Shown piece after piece: positions 1 to 9,222 of a DNA stretch of 21,352 bases (positions are counted from its first letter, which is position 1; each line of letters starts with the position of its first letter). The stretch comes from Paulinella micropora (taxonomy: Eukaryota; Cercozoa; Imbricatea; Euglyphida). Both the position numbers and the translations under genes were made by a program. Under the pieces are notes generated by a model. That model saw only the letters and a list, made by a program, of their open reading frames with translations. It was not told the DNA's origin and searched no databases. The stretch lies in assembly GCA_009731375.1 (NCBI GenBank), contig BJOX01000286.1:685179-706530 (forward strand), in the 5' to 3' direction.

Positions 1-30
1 GTGTTTTCGGTCACGGGGGATGAGAAAGAA

Positions 31-68
<38 letters not shown>

Positions 69-1025
69 AACAGCTGCGGAGACTGTGTGTGCATGTGTGT
101 GTTGTGTTGGTATTTGTTTGCATGTGTAAGTATGTACTATATGTGTGTCAGTCTGTGTGTGTGTGTGACTTGTGTGTGTGTGTGTGTGAGTGTGTGTGTG
201 TGTGAGTGTGTGTGTGTGTGTGTGTGTGGGCATGTGTGTGTTGTGTTGTGTTGGTATTTGTGTGCATGTGTACGTATGTACTATTATGTGTCTCAGTCTG
301 TGTGTATGTGTATACCTATGTAAATATGGAGCTTTAATAACATATTTTACTATTGCGAAGTGAAATATATACGTTTGAGAAATCAAAAGCGAAATTAGAA
401 GCACAGGAGAGAGAGCCATACTCAAGACACTAACGCTATTTCCTCTTTCAAAACACTGCTAAACACATATCTGCTCACAACTAATGTACGTTCATATTTA
501 CACCATATTCAATATAAATAGGTCCGATCTCATATTCTACGTACTATGTACATCTGATTTCTCATTACAAGTTTCTGAATTTCTGATTTCTTATATTTCA
601 CCGCAACTTTGTCAGACTTGTTTACTTAGAACAACCTTGATTGCTCTAGGCAAGAACAACTAAAACAAAATACTTCTCTATTAGTATTAAACTTGTAATG
701 AGAAATCAGAAGATCCACATGTAGACAAGATTATAAGAAGCAGGTTTTTTGCTTCCTGAGGGAAGAAATTTTCCCCGCCCGCCAGCGAGGCCAGCCAGGC
801 CAGCCACCAGGTCTGACCTCGTGCGAAACTACTTGGAGCGTTAATACAAACACCAACACACCAACACACGCCCACGCACACACACACACACACATAGGTA
901 CATAATACGTGCATACAAATACTTAATAAACACAAACATACGAACACAAATAATACATATACACATACACACACAAAGACAAACACAAAGAAAGATAACA
1001 AACGCACATGCACACACTCACGCTC
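1..1025. repeat. Left arm of ~1 kb inverted repeat (host-type repetitive DNA)
   Basis: This stretch reappears as its reverse complement at 1400-2420. The outermost bases (GTGTTTTCGGTCACGGGGGA) match the last bases before the N gap, and the inner limit is near 1023/1402. The arm holds a (GA)n tract (about 33-66), TG-rich microsatellite (about 85-310), unique-looking AT-rich DNA (310-760) and a GC-rich patch (770-835) before the CA tracts. I see no gene. The open frames here are low-complexity Cys/Val or His/Thr strings read from dinucleotide repeats. It could be a genuine palindrome or an assembly artefact. Confidence 0.85.
553..710. mobile_element. MITE-like element, 158 bp with 22-bp terminal inverted repeats
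   Basis: The ends are perfect 22-bp inverted repeats (TCTGATTTCTCATTACAAGT at 553 onward and its complement ending at 710), separated by about 114 bp of AT-rich non-coding DNA. No clear target-site duplication flanks it. The size and structure fit a miniature inverted-repeat element, but a simple local inverted duplication is also possible. The element is repeated in the opposite arm at 1711-1868, and its right part is repeated near 2577-2628. Confidence 0.5.
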
Positions 1026-1107
1026 ACACACAGACTCACACACATACAAACATACACACAGAATACATGCATACAAACATAATACATACATGCACACACT
1101 CGCGCCC

Positions 1108-1140
<33 letters not shown>

Positions 1141-1399
1141 CGTACACATACATACATGCATACATACATGCTTACATACACACACACACACACACACACA
1201 AAGATCAACACACATACACACACACACACACAGACGCACACCCTCGCCCCCACACAGACATATACACACAAACGACATACATATGTACATACATGACATA
1301 CATGACATACATGTATGAACACATACATGCATATGACATATCTATGTACATACATACATACACACAAACACAAACACACACTCACGCACACACAGACAC
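1024..1399. repeat. CA/TACA microsatellite spacer between the inverted-repeat arms
   Basis: This spacer is almost entirely CA, CACG and TACA units, with short blocks such as CATACATACATG and repeated ACATACATGACATACATGAC near 1285-1315. It separates the two arms of the inverted repeat. It has no coding or RNA-gene signal. Confidence 0.85.
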
Positions 1400-2352
1400 G
1401 TGCGTGAGTGTGTGCATGTGCGTTTGTTATCTTTCTTTGTGTTTGTCTTTGTGTGTGTGTGTATATGTATTATGTGTGTTCGTGTGTTTGTGTTTATTAA
1501 GTATTTGTATGCACGTATTATGTACCTATGTGTGTGTGTGTGTGCGTGGGCGTGTGTTGGTGTGTTGGTGTTTGTATTAACGCTCCAAGTAGTTTCGCAC
1601 GAGGTCAGACCTGGTGGCTGGCCTGGCTGGCCTCGCTGGCGGGCGGGGAAAATTTCTTCCCTCAGGAAGCAAAAAACCTGCTTCTTATAATCTTGTCTAC
1701 ATGTGGATCTTCTGATTTCTCATTACAAGTTTAATACTAATAGAGAAGTATTTTGTTTTAGTTGTTCTTGCCTAGAGCAATCAAGGTTGTTCTAAGTAAA
1801 CAAGTCTGACAAAGTTGCGGTGAAATATAAGAAATCAGAAATTCAGAAACTTGTAATGAGAAATCAGATGTACATAGTACGTAGAATATGAGATCGGACC
1901 TATTTATATTGAATATGGTGTAAATATGAACGTACATTAGTTGTGAGCAGATATGTGTTTAGCAGTGTTTTGAAAGAGGAAATAGCGTTAGTGTCTTGAG
2001 TATGGCTCTCTCTCCTGTGCTTCTAATTTCGCTTTTGATTTCTCAAACGTATATATTTCACTTCGCAATAGTAAAATATGTTATTAAAGCTCCATATTTA
2101 CATAGGTATACACATACACACAGACTGAGACACATAATAGTACATACGTACACATGCACACAAATACCAACACAACACAACACACACATGCCCACACACA
2201 CACACACACACACACTCACACACACACACACTCACACACACACACACACAAGTCACACACACACACAGACTGACACACATATAGTACATACTTACACATG
2301 CAAACAAATACCAACACAACACACACATGCACACACAGTCTCCGCAGCTGTT

Positions 2353-2390
<38 letters not shown>

Positions 2391-2420
2391 TTCTTTCTCA
2401 TCCCCCGTGACCGAAAACAC
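1400..2420. repeat. Right arm of ~1 kb inverted repeat
   Basis: This is the reverse complement of 1-1025, with only a few bases of length difference. It contains the opposite copy of the MITE-like element (1711-1868), CA tracts (about 2110-2335) and a (CT)n tract (about 2353-2386), and ends directly at the N gap. From about 1817 to 2420 it is repeated a second time in the same orientation at 2577-3170. Confidence 0.85.
1711..1868. mobile_element. Second copy of the MITE-like element
   Basis: This is the inverted copy of 553-710, carried by the right arm of the large palindrome. Its terminal inverted repeats are at 1711-1732 and 1847-1868. It shares the fate of the arm and is not evidence of an independent insertion. 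Confidence 0.45.
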
Positions 2421-2576
2421 NNNNNNNNNNNNNNNNNNNNNNNNNNNNNNNNNNNNNNNNNNNNNNNNNNNNNNNNNNNNNNNNNNNNNNNNNNNNNNNN
2501 NNNNNNNNNNNNNNNNNNNNNNNNNNNNNNNNNNNNNNNNNNNNNNNNNNNNNNNNNNNNNNNNNNNNNNNNNNNN
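2421..2576. other. Assembly gap (156 N)
   Basis: This run of N lies between the end of the inverted repeat and a further direct copy of its right arm. The length suggests an estimated gap, unlike the four later gaps of exactly 10 N. Confidence 0.99.
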
Positions 2577-3114
2577 GCGGTGAAATATAAGAAATCAGAA
2601 ATTCAGAAACTTGTAATGAGAAATCAGATGTACATAGTACGTAGAATATGAGATCGGACCTATTTATATTGAATATGGTGTAAATATGAACGTACATTAG
2701 TTGTGAGCAGATATGTGTTTAGCAGTGTTTTGAAAGAGGAAATAGCGTTAGTGTCTTGAGTATGGCTCTCTCTCCTGTGCTTCTAATTTCGCTTTTGATT
2801 TCTCAAACGTATATATTTCACTTCGCAATAGTAAAATATGTTATTAAAGCTCCATATTTACATAGGTATACACATACACACAGACTGAGACACATAATAG
2901 TACATACGTACACATGCACACAAATACCAACACAACACAACACACACATGCCCACACACACACACACACACACACTCACACACACACACACTCACACACA
3001 CACACACACAAGTCACACACACACACAGACTGACACACATATAGTACATACTTACACATGCAAACAAATACCAACACAACACACACATGCACACACAGTC
3101 TCCGCAGCTGTTTA

Positions 3115-3146
<32 letters not shown>

Positions 3147-3170
3147 CTCATCCCCCGTGACCGAAAACAC
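2577..3170. repeat. Direct repeat of the right arm (copy of about 1817-2420)
   Basis: The sequence matches 1817-2420 essentially base for base, apart from a CT tract about 10 bases shorter near 3115-3140. After 3170 it continues into new sequence instead of a gap, so this copy is probably the one anchored to the flanking locus. Confidence 0.9.
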
Positions 3171-3311
3171 GGAGCCAAACGAATGATCGTTGGGGTTGCT
3201 GGGATCCCTGGTGGGCACTGGTCTGGCACCTTGCAACCTACCAAAGGAAAATGTAAACTACTTGGAGCGTTAATACAAACACCAACACACCAACGCACGC
3301 CCACACCCACC

Positions 3312-3357
<46 letters not shown>

Positions 3358-3790
3358 CACACATAAACAGGCACATAACACGAACATACATTCAAATACA
3401 TAAACACAAACACACCAAACACACACATAATACATACATACATACAGAAACAGACAAACACGAGGAAACACAACAACACACACACACGCACACACACTCT
3501 CACGCTCACACACACAGACACACATACACACAGAATACATGTACGTACATACNNNNNNNNNNTGTACATACACACAAAGACAAACACGAGGAAACACACC
3601 ATCACACACACGCACACACTCACGCTCACGCACACAGACACACATACACACCAACACACATAATACATACATACAAACATACACAAACACAAACACAAAC
3701 ACACGCACACACACAAAAGCGCGCGCCCGGTGCTCTCGTGTACATACACCGACCCCTCGTGCCCAAACCGTAAATACACAGAAAAGAAAC
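3171..3790. repeat. Diverged CA/TACA repeat region with a 10-N gap
   Basis: A short non-repetitive segment (3171-3255) leads into a block starting ACTACTTGGAGCGTTAATAC. That block also occurs at about 830 and, inverted, at about 1577, and is followed by diverged CA-rich sequence. Within it, an AGACAAACACGAGGAAACAC unit occurs on both sides of the 10-N gap at 3553-3562. This suggests a tandem unit or overlapping contig ends. No gene is seen. Confidence 0.75.
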
Positions 3791-4231
3791 AACAATAAGA
3801 CATGCAACGTTTGATCTATATTTGTCCATGATGCTTCTCGGGGAGTTGGGATGTACAAACTGAGAAAAACAGGGAGGAAAGGGGGGGTGTTTCTATGGCC
3901 CCACCCCCCCCTTCCGTTTTGAATTTCCCTATCGCAGGCCATTTTTGCCATATTCGTTCATATAAGGGCGATAACAACATAAATCCCCCGTTTTTTTACA
4001 TACTGCCAAAAAAAGTTGTGTGGTCAAGTTGCCCAAGGCAAATCGGCTTTCCCGAAGGAAAATTGCCCATTGAAGTTCGGCTGACAATACCCATTTACCT
4101 ATCTAATTTCAAAAGCCCACCACAGACGACAAAATACTCATAAATCAAACATTACCTTTTTCTTTTTGTGCCGTTTGGTCCAACCATAAATGAATTATTA
4201 TCTAAACATTACACATCATTATTTATAAAAA
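3791..4231. other. Unassigned stretch holding the host-virus boundary
   Basis: The microsatellite DNA ends here and the AT-rich viral block begins with no N gap between them. I see no recognisable gene: an 82-codon open frame at 3895-4143 has no recognisable domain. Composition turns clearly AT-rich after about 4140. No terminal repeat or target-site duplication can be defined because the other viral end is not in the window. Confidence 0.6.
3876..3915. other. G-tract/C-tract hairpin
   Basis: GGAAAGGGGGGGTG (3876-3889) faces CACCCCCCCCTTCC (3902-3915) across a 12-nt loop, giving a nearly perfect 14-bp stem. It lies in the boundary stretch. It could be a secondary-structure or instability point; no function is assigned. 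Confidence 0.6.
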
Positions 4232-4297
4232 ATGAACTGCGAATATTGCGACAAGAAATGATACCGACTGATATCATTACGAGGACATACATATATA

Positions 4298-4825
4298 ATG
4301 TGTGATGAATGCTTAAAGGTATGTAGAAATTGTAAGGTTGTAAGAACCCCCGAAAATTCATATGCTAATAGAAACTACTGTAAGGAATGCTGTAAAAAAT
4401 ACCAGAATGAATATGCTAAAACACACAAACAAATATTAACACCTGAGCAAAAAACATATAAAAAAGAATATGATAGAAAACTACAAGCAGAAAAAGCTAG
4501 AAAAATTAAATGCCCACAATGTGATAAAGAAATGAGGCGAGACTGTCTAAATATACACACAAGGCGAAAGCATCCTATACCAATAGCGCCACCAATTCCT
4601 GAAACATTACAACCAAAAGAATGTCAATATTGCTCTAAGGTAATAATTGATAACATAACTTTCACAAAACACGAAGAGTTGTGTGGTAGGATTACACGAA
4701 AGAATTATGCGAAGTCGTTAGTAAAAGAATTCAGTATGGAAGTGATAGAAAGTTGGGGGCCTGAACTATATATGAAATTGTTTTGTCGCGAAAAGANNNN
4801 NNNNNNTAATTATTTACATTTATAA
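4298..4825 (+). CDS. Zinc-finger protein, 3' end interrupted by 10-N gap
   Basis: The protein carries at least three cysteine-rich modules. Residues ~2-32 have paired CxxC motifs (CDEC, CRNC, CKEC) resembling the zinc ribbon seen in front of some HNH nucleases, but no HNH core follows. Near residue 72 is a C2H2-like finger (CPQC ... H-x4-H), and near 109 a C2HC finger (CQYC ... H ... C). Between them is a Lys/Glu-rich helical stretch. A DNA- or RNA-binding role is inferred; I do not recognise the family. ATG 4298 directly follows CATACATATATA, like other starts in this genome. An ATG at 4232 in the same frame codes for CEYC and is cut by a TGA at 4259. Gap 4797-4806 hides the true C-terminus. 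Confidence 0.7.
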   Translation: MCDECLKVCRNCKVVRTPENSYANRNYCKECCKKYQNEYAKTHKQILTPEQKTYKKEYDRKLQAEKARKIKCPQCDKEMRRDCLNIHTRRKHPIPIAPPIPETLQPKECQYCSKVIIDNITFTKHEELCGRITRKNYAKSLVKEFSMEVIESWGPELYMKLFCREKXXXXNYLHL

Positions 4826-4848
4826 AAATAATATTACATATATATAAG

Positions 4849-5052
4849 ATGCCACGACCAAGGATATACGAAGGAGACGAAAGGAGAAAAAGGAATAATG
4901 AGAAAGCTCTCGCATACTATTACCGCAATAAAGACCGCCTAAACGAAGAACGGCGAGCCAAAGCAAAGATGTTAGTTCAATACAAACAAAATATAGAAGA
5001 ATACAAAAAGAAGATACAGGAGTTAGAAGAGCGACTGAGTAAGTCAAATTAA
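4849..5052 (+). CDS. Small basic coiled-coil protein
   Basis: The 67 residues open with MPRPRIYEGDERRKRNNEKA. A Tyr/Arg/Lys-rich middle and a C-terminal heptad-like helix (KKKIQELEERL) follow. Small proteins of this type (basic N-terminus plus a leucine-zipper-like tail) are known to me from large DNA viruses and PLVs as uncharacterised ORFs. DNA binding or a regulatory role is only an inference. The start is preceded by CATATATATAAG, the AT box typical of + strand starts here. The gene lies between the zinc-finger gene and the polymerase-helicase gene on the same strand, so it may be co-regulated with them. Confidence 0.65.
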   Translation: MPRPRIYEGDERRKRNNEKALAYYYRNKDRLNEERRAKAKMLVQYKQNIEEYKKKIQELEERLSKSN

Positions 5053-5147
5053 TCCTCAATATTTTTTTTTTTGTTAAGCATTTTACATCTAAACATATCG
5101 TATATATATATGTAAAGCATTAAATAATTATTTTTCAAAAAATTTAT

Positions 5148-5165
5148 CCTGCCTATCTATATACA
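5148..5165 (+). promoter_or_regulatory. Candidate early promoter/initiator motif of the polymerase-helicase gene
   Basis: CCTGCCTATCTATATACA abuts ATG 5166. Almost the same string, CCTGCCTACTATATACA (9199-9215), precedes the + strand gene at 9223. Both follow an A/T-rich run (AAAAAATTTAT and AATTTTTTT). A conserved element next to two + strand starts and absent from - strand starts suggests a class-specific promoter. Confidence 0.55.
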
Positions 5166-8100
5166 ATGGACCAATACCAACCAGAACTATTTCAGCTCTA
5201 CAATATTGAGCAACGAGGAGACTACATCAGACAAAGATGCAAAAGAAGATGGTATCTCATTACAACTCCAACCGCCCTGCGACTTATAAACAGATTAACA
5301 GGTGGCCACCCCGAACTAGTCGGCAGAAATAATTCACTCGTTATACAATATGCCCAGGGGTGGGAAGCTCGCCTCCAAGAGCTAAACCCAAATACAAGCT
5401 ATCTCGTCCATCTGGATTATGAAGGATATCACGGACCAGTTAGAGGAATATACCAAGCTAATGTATTGAAGCGAACAATCAATGCGGTTAGAAACTTTGT
5501 AGAACGGCAAGCAAGGTTTTACGAACAAAGAGAAGACAAAGACCTTAAAGTTATTACAATTGACCAAGTTAATCCGCTAAATCATATTGTTATACCAATG
5601 GCACAGTGTGAAATAAACTGTGTGCTAGAATGTATTATGAAAGACTTTCCAAACCCAAACAATAGAAAACGAAAACGAGACAGTGTGATAATAGACCGCT
5701 TCAAGGATATCAAATATGCGACAGAAAAGGACCTAACAGAAATGGAAGACTTTATCCGATGTAGGATTTATGTATTTGATGGTATGAATATACTGTGGCG
5801 AGCATCTACCAAACAATACCCAAAACAGATAATAATCAGATGTAGCGATTATCACGCAACATTAATACAAGGAAAACAAAAAGACATTTGTATCCAACAC
5901 ATTAAGTCAATTGAACTATTATACGATATTAACGAAAACATACCAGAGCCACGGCCCCAATATGCTACTAACCACGAAGCCATCAATGTGAAACTATCTA
6001 CGAACCAATACGAGAACAAATGGATATCACAGGAAGAACTCAACAATATACAAACTAAACTTGACCTACAACATAAGGAGTGTTATTCAATGATGGACCA
6101 TTCTGGAAACATTATTGGAATAGTAGATAAAGAAAACAAACTAAACTATAAATGTTTAGACCGCTTCAAACACGCATCATTCGTTCCTAAGGATACCCCC
6201 GCTTGGTCATTGCCATCATACTTCAAACAGTTATTTATAGAGTGTCTCATAGAAAAACATAAACCTAAGTTCCATACACAAATTACTGAACCCAATATAT
6301 TACGACACATAAAATCTGGTCAAATACCGTTTCATCATATCTTTAATCATCACACCAAAAGCCCCAAAATGATACATCAGATTGATATGGTAAAAGCTTA
6401 TACAAATGCTTCGTTAGGTAATATGGGTGAAATGTCTTCTTACTTCAATGAATACCCAACAGCTCCTCGCAACATAATTAATATAAACCAAAATATGACA
6501 CAGGACTACTACAACAAGGTCAAACCTCTACACGGTTATGCGGTTTTTGATTACGACCAAAAGCACCTCACCGTGCCAACCTTCTTTAACGGCTACACCA
6601 CAAAAGGAACCCACTGCCAACCCATTCCCGCATTGTTGTATATGTTTGACCAAGGGGTTAAGATATTTATTAAGAGGTTATATGTAGCAGACGACCACTT
6701 CAACCCCTTCAAAACCTTCTCAGAACACATAACAAATATGCAAGATTACTACTTTGATAAGCCTGGCTATGAACACGACACATTAGCCAAAGCAACCAAC
6801 TTACTGGTAGGCTCTCTGAACAAGAACATACACCGAACTCAGCAAGTCTCTACCATTTCAAAAACATACAACGAGCGAATACATTTTATGATGAAAGAAA
6901 AAGGGTATAGGTTATTGTTCCTGAAACGAGTTAAATACGACAAAGAAAGGTACGCCGAAATGGGCAACGACCTACTACCAGAGCGAATGATTTACACATA
7001 TCAAGACACAAACCAAACAGACAATATATTTCAAATGTCTCATTTAACTGGCTATGTGCTAGCATACCAAAAGATAGTTCTCCATAACCAAATGTTAAAG
7101 CTTTTAAATACTGGGCGGACTTTGTTATATTCTAATACAGACAGTATCGCATACGAAGGCGAATATATGACGACAGGAAAAGAATTTCGCCCCGAGGTTA
7201 AAGAACAGGACGAGTTCATCGCCCCACAATTGAATATGACTTGCTTCGTTTCCTACGTAAATGGCGAACCACTGATAACATACCAGCGACATAGCGGTTT
7301 CAAAGACACACTACCATTACAGAAATTCTTAGAAACACCACATAAACAATATCCAGAGTTCTCCACCTTTGAGGATACAGAGCTTCCAGATTATAGCACC
7401 AAAGACGAATACAAACCTTTACCAGAACAAGAATTATTGCTCATTCACGGCAAAGCTGGAACGGGTAAATCTGAAATGATTAAATACCTAACTGGTCAGC
7501 CATCAAAATACACTAACACCCATTTCAAAGACAAAAAGACTTTATCAACCGCTATGACACACAATGCCCGCCAAGTTATTAATTCTGAATATACACTCCA
7601 AAAAATACTAACAATGCTATGTCATAGACTACCGCTACCGATACCAGTTGGCGAAGAAGCCATTAATCACAGAATAACCATTGATGAAGTTTCTATGCTT
7701 ACATCCAAGAATTTAGAAAGTCTGGACCATATGCTCAGAAAATACACCAAAATCAACAGACCATTCGGCGGTGTATCTATTATTCTGTTTGGCCACTTAG
7801 CTCAGCTTCCTTGCCCAGACCCAACATCCGAACCATTCCACAAGTCAAAAACTTTCAAGCTATTTACAAAAATAAATCTTGATACAAATTACAGACAGGC
7901 CAAAGACCTAGTTCTACAATCTATCTTAAATAAGGTAGAAGACTATTACAAGGTCGGCGGTAATGAGCTTAGCCAACATAAAGCAAAAGACTGCCTACCT
8001 GATATACTAACACTTGAAGAATTAGATGCTCTCAATAAGCAAGTTAAGCCACACCCTAAACCGACTGACAAAAACCCGCCTTTAATATTACACCACTCTA

Positions 8101-8471
8101 ACAACAATGTTAATGAAAGCAATAACAAAATGCTACAAAATAAACAACTTAAAACAGGTCATCAGGTTGTGTTTCGTTGTAATACAAAAAAAGTCCATAA
8201 CGGTGATATTCACACTATCACTAGGGATACCAAAGAACATATATTCATTACGATTGACGATATTGAGCAGAAGTTTGATAGAAAAAAAACGATACCAGAC
8301 AAGAAACCATATGCGGACATCCAGCCTACATTCTCATCCACCATCCACTGCTCACAAGGCCGAACAACACCAGTGTGGATAAATCTAGACCTACTGTCAA
8401 TGAATTTGTTATATGTTGCTTTAAGTCGTGCCACTTGCTTGAACGATATAGGATTATCAAATGAGTTATGA
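5166..8471 (+). CDS. Family B DNA polymerase-like region fused to SF1 (Pif1/RecD-type) helicase
   Basis: 1101 residues in two parts. The polymerase-like part has motif A (IDMVKAYTNASLG, D407), a motif B-like KATNLLVGSLNK (542-553) and motif C YSNTDS (655-660), where the usual first Asp of DTDS is Asn. I find no convincing exonuclease motifs in the N-terminal 400 residues. The C-terminal helicase has Walker A GKAGTGKS (762-769), motif II ITIDEVSML (837-845), motif III FGHLAQLP (875-882, with His where Asp is usual), LDTNYRQ (905-911), motif V TIHCSQGRT (1059-1067) and motif VI YVALSRAT (1083-1090). Fusion of an often inactivated polymerase to an SF1 helicase is a known hallmark of PLVs, Tlr1 elements and transpovirons. 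The likely role is genome replication, with the helicase the active part; whether the polymerase is active is uncertain. The TGA stop lies 9 bp from the convergent lipase gene. Confidence 0.88.
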   Translation: MDQYQPELFQLYNIEQRGDYIRQRCKRRWYLITTPTALRLINRLTGGHPELVGRNNSLVIQYAQGWEARLQELNPNTSYLVHLDYEGYHGPVRGIYQANVLKRTINAVRNFVERQARFYEQREDKDLKVITIDQVNPLNHIVIPMAQCEINCVLECIMKDFPNPNNRKRKRDSVIIDRFKDIKYATEKDLTEMEDFIRCRIYVFDGMNILWRASTKQYPKQIIIRCSDYHATLIQGKQKDICIQHIKSIELLYDINENIPEPRPQYATNHEAINVKLSTNQYENKWISQEELNNIQTKLDLQHKECYSMMDHSGNIIGIVDKENKLNYKCLDRFKHASFVPKDTPAWSLPSYFKQLFIECLIEKHKPKFHTQITEPNILRHIKSGQIPFHHIFNHHTKSPKMIHQIDMVKAYTNASLGNMGEMSSYFNEYPTAPRNIININQNMTQDYYNKVKPLHGYAVFDYDQKHLTVPTFFNGYTTKGTHCQPIPALLYMFDQGVKIFIKRLYVADDHFNPFKTFSEHITNMQDYYFDKPGYEHDTLAKATNLLVGSLNKNIHRTQQVSTISKTYNERIHFMMKEKGYRLLFLKRVKYDKERYAEMGNDLLPERMIYTYQDTNQTDNIFQMSHLTGYVLAYQKIVLHNQMLKLLNTGRTLLYSNTDSIAYEGEYMTTGKEFRPEVKEQDEFIAPQLNMTCFVSYVNGEPLITYQRHSGFKDTLPLQKFLETPHKQYPEFSTFEDTELPDYSTKDEYKPLPEQELLLIHGKAGTGKSEMIKYLTGQPSKYTNTHFKDKKTLSTAMTHNARQVINSEYTLQKILTMLCHRLPLPIPVGEEAINHRITIDEVSMLTSKNLESLDHMLRKYTKINRPFGGVSIILFGHLAQLPCPDPTSEPFHKSKTFKLFTKINLDTNYRQAKDLVLQSILNKVEDYYKVGGNELSQHKAKDCLPDILTLEELDALNKQVKPHPKPTDKNPPLILHHSNNNVNESNNKMLQNKQLKTGHQVVFRCNTKKVHNGDIHTITRDTKEHIFITIDDIEQKFDRKKTIPDKKPYADIQPTFSSTIHCSQGRTTPVWINLDLLSMNLLYVALSRATCLNDIGLSNEL

Positions 8472-8480
8472 AAACTTAAC

Positions 8481-9170
8481 TTATAGGTAAATTTTTTTGG
8501 CTCCTTTACCTTTGAAGCTGGCAATCGTATGAACACCCCTCGTCGGTTTCACTAACTTTGTATTTATCGCCGTAGCACCCATTAAAGATACGGGGTCAAA
8601 TGCTGTTCGGTAATTCGTGATAGCTGCCGCGGTCTTAGCCCGCTTACCTTTTGGATTTACCCTAACCGCCACTCTGTCAATCACTCCTTCAATTAGGTCT
8701 TTCGTGCTACTACCTTTATTGTATGTGGTTGCTCTGACACCAGTTTGTCTGCTTAAATCTTTCGCAATCGTTCCTCCAAGACTATGACCCGTCAGCTCTA
8801 CATTATCCTTACCATATTTTTTTATAACCTCATCAACCAACTTCTGTTCTTCTTTATATCTCGGAGTTTTTTTTAATACTCCCTTCACCAATGCGACATC
8901 GGTTAGCAGGTCCCGCTTATCTACTGAACCTCTAAATGCGACAATAGCCTTACCATCTTTCTCATACACAGTTGATTTTTCTTTGCTGGCAACTGGCTTC
9001 CATCCGTCCGCACCTTTTCTATCCGACGAGGACGAATAGACATCCTCTGACAACTCCGCATTGCCTCCCTTCTGCTTTCTGTATGCCTTACCAGCTTTTT
9101 TCAATGCTTCACCATAGCTTATTTTGTGTTTGGCAGAGTAAGCCTTAACAAAGATTATCCACTCAGACAT
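8481..9170 (-). CDS. Lipase (class 3-like, alpha/beta hydrolase)
   Basis: 229 residues. The nucleophile elbow is GHSLGG (128-133, Ser130). VAFRGS (77-82) fits the oxyanion strand, and candidate triad partners are Asp192 in AFDPVS and His214 in GVHTIASF. Class 3 lipases hydrolyse acyl esters of glycerides or phospholipids, and lipases of this type are recurrent in PLVs. A role in membrane breach or lipid remodelling during infection is inferred. The first 36 residues (EWIIFVKAYSAKHKISYGEA ... KQKGG) form a separate helical module that I associate with viral virion-linked proteins. It ends in QKGG, a candidate protease site that would release the catalytic part. No signal peptide is seen. The start ATG has TAATATAGA immediately upstream. 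Confidence 0.87.
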   Translation of the reverse strand: MSEWIIFVKAYSAKHKISYGEALKKAGKAYRKQKGGNAELSEDVYSSSSDRKGADGWKPVASKEKSTVYEKDGKAIVAFRGSVDKRDLLTDVALVKGVLKKTPRYKEEQKLVDEVIKKYGKDNVELTGHSLGGTIAKDLSRQTGVRATTYNKGSSTKDLIEGVIDRVAVRVNPKGKRAKTAAAITNYRTAFDPVSLMGATAINTKLVKPTRGVHTIASFKGKGAKKIYL

Positions 9171-9222
9171 TCTATATTATTAATTATTTAATTTTTTTCC
9201 TGCCTACTATATACACCCTACT
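9171..9222. promoter_or_regulatory. Bidirectional promoter region with both motif classes
   Basis: These 52 bp separate the divergent lipase (-) and Exo_X-C-like (+) genes. On the - strand, TAATATAGA (9171-9179) sits directly before the lipase ATG. On the + strand, TTTTTTTCCTGCCTACTATA is followed by TACA and ends 7 bases before ATG 9223. The AT-rich core is shared. It is the clearest place to see the two motif types side by side. Confidence 0.55.

Noticed and set aside
1024-1399. CRISPR-like array or satellite in the repeat spacer
   Set aside because: Units are 2-6-bp microsatellites without unique spacers of constant length.
20-1580. Several open frames of 60-234 codons in the repeat region on both strands
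   Set aside because: They are low-complexity translations of GA, TG/CA and TACA microsatellites (strings of Cys/Val or His/Thr), occur in overlapping frames, and recur wherever the repeat is copied.
3895-4143. 82-codon + strand open frame in the boundary stretch
   Set aside because: No recognisable domain, no motif before its start, and composition unlike the viral genes. Probably chance.
4259-4261. Reassigned TGA codon (alternative genetic code)
   Set aside because: The polymerase-helicase gene ends in TGA at the expected place, and other genes show no in-frame TGA.
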